A DNA stretch of 64,000 bases from Xenopus tropicalis. Lineage: Eukaryota > Chordata > Amphibia > Anura > Pipidae. The stretch lies in the NCBI RefSeq assembly GCF_000004195.4, contig NC_030683.2:75239764-75303763 (forward strand). The letters run 5' to 3'. The position numbers and the translations under genes were made by a program. Below are positions 62,352 to 64,000 of the stretch, piece by piece (within the stretch, counting starts at the first letter, position 1; each line of letters begins with the position of its first letter). The notes beneath the pieces are model-generated. The model saw only the letters and a program-made list of their open reading frames with translations, was not told the origin of the DNA and did not search any database.

Positions 62352-64000
62352 AACCTTTAATTACATAACCCCCATAGATGCCAAATTTAGTTAAGATTAA
62401 AATAAACTCATGGTCTCATGCTGCCAGCACTGATGAAATGGATAATCTTATCTTCTGCAGATAATAAACATTTTCAAAAGTCTTCGATAATGCATTTCCA
62501 AAATTTAAAATTCCTATTTCACAAGGCAGAGCTGTGAGCAAAATGGTTGTCATGTACAGAACAATTCAGATATGAATGCTAAACTACTAGTTTGCATAAC
62601 TGTGCATGTAACAGATGCACCAAATCAGGAAGGAATTGTGAATGCAAATAATGAAATGGACAGGGATGGCTCCTTCATTAGTATTACTCAAAATGACAAG
62701 CTGATCACAGCTAGACAATAATGGTAACAGACACTATGCCTGCAGGCACACTGACAGACTGCAGCTTTCTATTCTATAGTGACCACTAGAATATTAGAAT
62801 AGCCAAGGGACTCATCAAAAATATGAGGCTTAGAAACCTAGAAGTTGGGCAAGTACAGTTAAAACAATTGCCTCTCTGCTATAGAAGGTTGTAGCAGTGT
62901 TTTGAGCTATCACTTGCCAATCTTTGGGGGAGACATAAACCAAAAAGTTACTGTAAACCATTTGTTCATTTTTTATATTTTTATTTTTGGTCATGCTTTT
63001 ATATTTCCTCTATATGAAACCAAATTTATGCAACAGCCATTGCGACAAGATATGGCAGCAACATTCTTTGCTGATTGTCTTTTTTTAGATGAGTGTTTTA
63101 GTTAGAATGCCCTGAGCTTGTGGCCACCACATGATTTCAGCTTCCAAGGACAGAGAAAGAACAGACAGTACAATTCCTTGGTACCAGTTTCATCCACTGA
63201 TAAACGTGCACGTAGAATTGTTAGAAATCTTTTTCTTTTCACAGGTTATATACTGTAAAACCAACACATTCTGTTTTGCAGGTGGAAGGCATGACCTTAG
63301 TTATTTTTGTACTTATAAAACACTTCATTATTAACCTCTCCCGCAGTGACATTTTAAATGTGTGGCGTTCAATAAATGTTCTCCTGATTAAAGGGACTTA
63401 TATAAATAATTGATCATAATGTTTATTTAAACAGTTCAAGTCTTCAGCTTCTTGTAACACCTACCACCACATCTCTGTCTTTAATTACTATGCTCTGCAG
63501 ATAGGGGGCACTGGTAAATAAACACTTTAATAACTGGATGGCTCATATACTAACTCAGTGCAGTAGCATTTATTTGAAATATTTGGACACATTTTTTTTA
63601 AACAACTATATTTCTTGCTGTATACAGCAAAATCAATACATATGATATCATGTAAAGTTTAGTTGCCATATACCACTAGAAAGTACAGTTATTTGAGCAA
63701 TTTTGGTGATCATAACAAATCCTTAAAAAATCCTGTGTACTCGCAGAAGCACCAGTGTTAGTTATTTTCAGTGATAAAAAAACAGAAAAAACCCCACAAG
63801 TTTGTAACAGATCAAGTAACCCTTAGCAGCTGGTAACATTTTCAGTCAGATGCTTGAAAGCAAATATGTGATTGGTTGCTATGGGTTACTAGACCTGGTA
63901 CAAACTCAGCTCTTGATATTACATTACATATATACAGTTCAAGTGTACAATAGTACATTCATTATACTGCAGCTGCACATTTTTTATATCATCATAGGCA
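62352..64000. other. No gene; X-box-like site near the end
   Basis: Unique-looking AT-rich DNA. Near 63815-63905 lies a copy of the CCAAT/X-box repeat (ATGTGATTGGTTGCTATGGG, with GTTGCTATGGGTTAC at 63875-63889). Frames at 62902-63105 and 63131-63334 have no domain. Confidence 0.45.

Noticed and set aside
63495..63515. CTCF-like site GATAGGGGGCACTGG
   Set aside because: The AGGGGGCACTG half matches but the upstream CCASY half does not.
1..64000. A novel multi-gene system (defence, biosynthetic or viral)
   Set aside because: No host or viral coding cluster is present; every convincing coding trace belongs to LINE retrotransposons.

Overview
This is vertebrate, non-coding, AT-rich DNA. The repeat content points to a clawed frog (Xenopus, most likely X. 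tropicalis, but the species cannot be fixed from the sequence alone). The repeats I recognise from Xenopus genomes are TTAA-flanked T2/Kolobok-type MITEs carrying the 'AAATGGGGGTCACTG' core, MITEs that begin CAGGTATGGGA, hAT-type elements beginning TAGTGATGAGC or CAGTGATCCCCAAC, a CR1-type LINE with a (CTATGTAA)n tail, and an L1/Tx1-type LINE. I found no host protein-coding exon, tRNA, rRNA or CRISPR array. The only long open frame (646 codons, minus strand) belongs to a retrotransposon. The window reads as an intergenic desert or a large intron.

Layout. 0-13 kb: mostly unique sequence, with a GGCCCGATTCACTAAAG-ended MITE (1789-2474, 102-bp inverted ends), a TTAA-flanked foldback (4430-4874), a CAGGTATGGGA MITE (6082-6350) and an L2-like fragment (11675-12000). 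13-28 kb: foldbacks, dispersed repeat pairs and a MITE at 22199-22703. Four CTCF-like motifs lie between 20.1 and 25.2 kb. 28-43 kb: two T2-type elements (28958-29398, 36246-36720), a hAT MITE (33159-33407), two CpG-rich Harbinger-like MITEs back to back (38789-39504) and a hAT-like element (39647-39941). 43-46 kb: a 5'-truncated CR1 LINE inserted in a T2-type MITE, with a 7-bp target duplication and a recoverable empty site. 47-55 kb: a hAT MITE with a perfect 8-bp duplication, then a decayed L1/Tx1 LINE. That LINE is interrupted by a 299-bp foldback insertion with a 15-bp duplication and flanked by inverted copies of a repeat that carries a hammerhead-ribozyme-like core. 55-64 kb: more MITEs, TA microsatellites and an element with an internal duplication (61757-62280).

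The genes do not work together in any host pathway. The biology here is transposon nesting, plus scattered sequence motifs (CTCF-like, RFX X-box/CCAAT-like, ZNF143-like), several of them inside repeats, that could act as regulatory sites. Family names come from memory of Xenopus repeats without a database search. Boundaries supported by target duplications are solid and the others are approximate.
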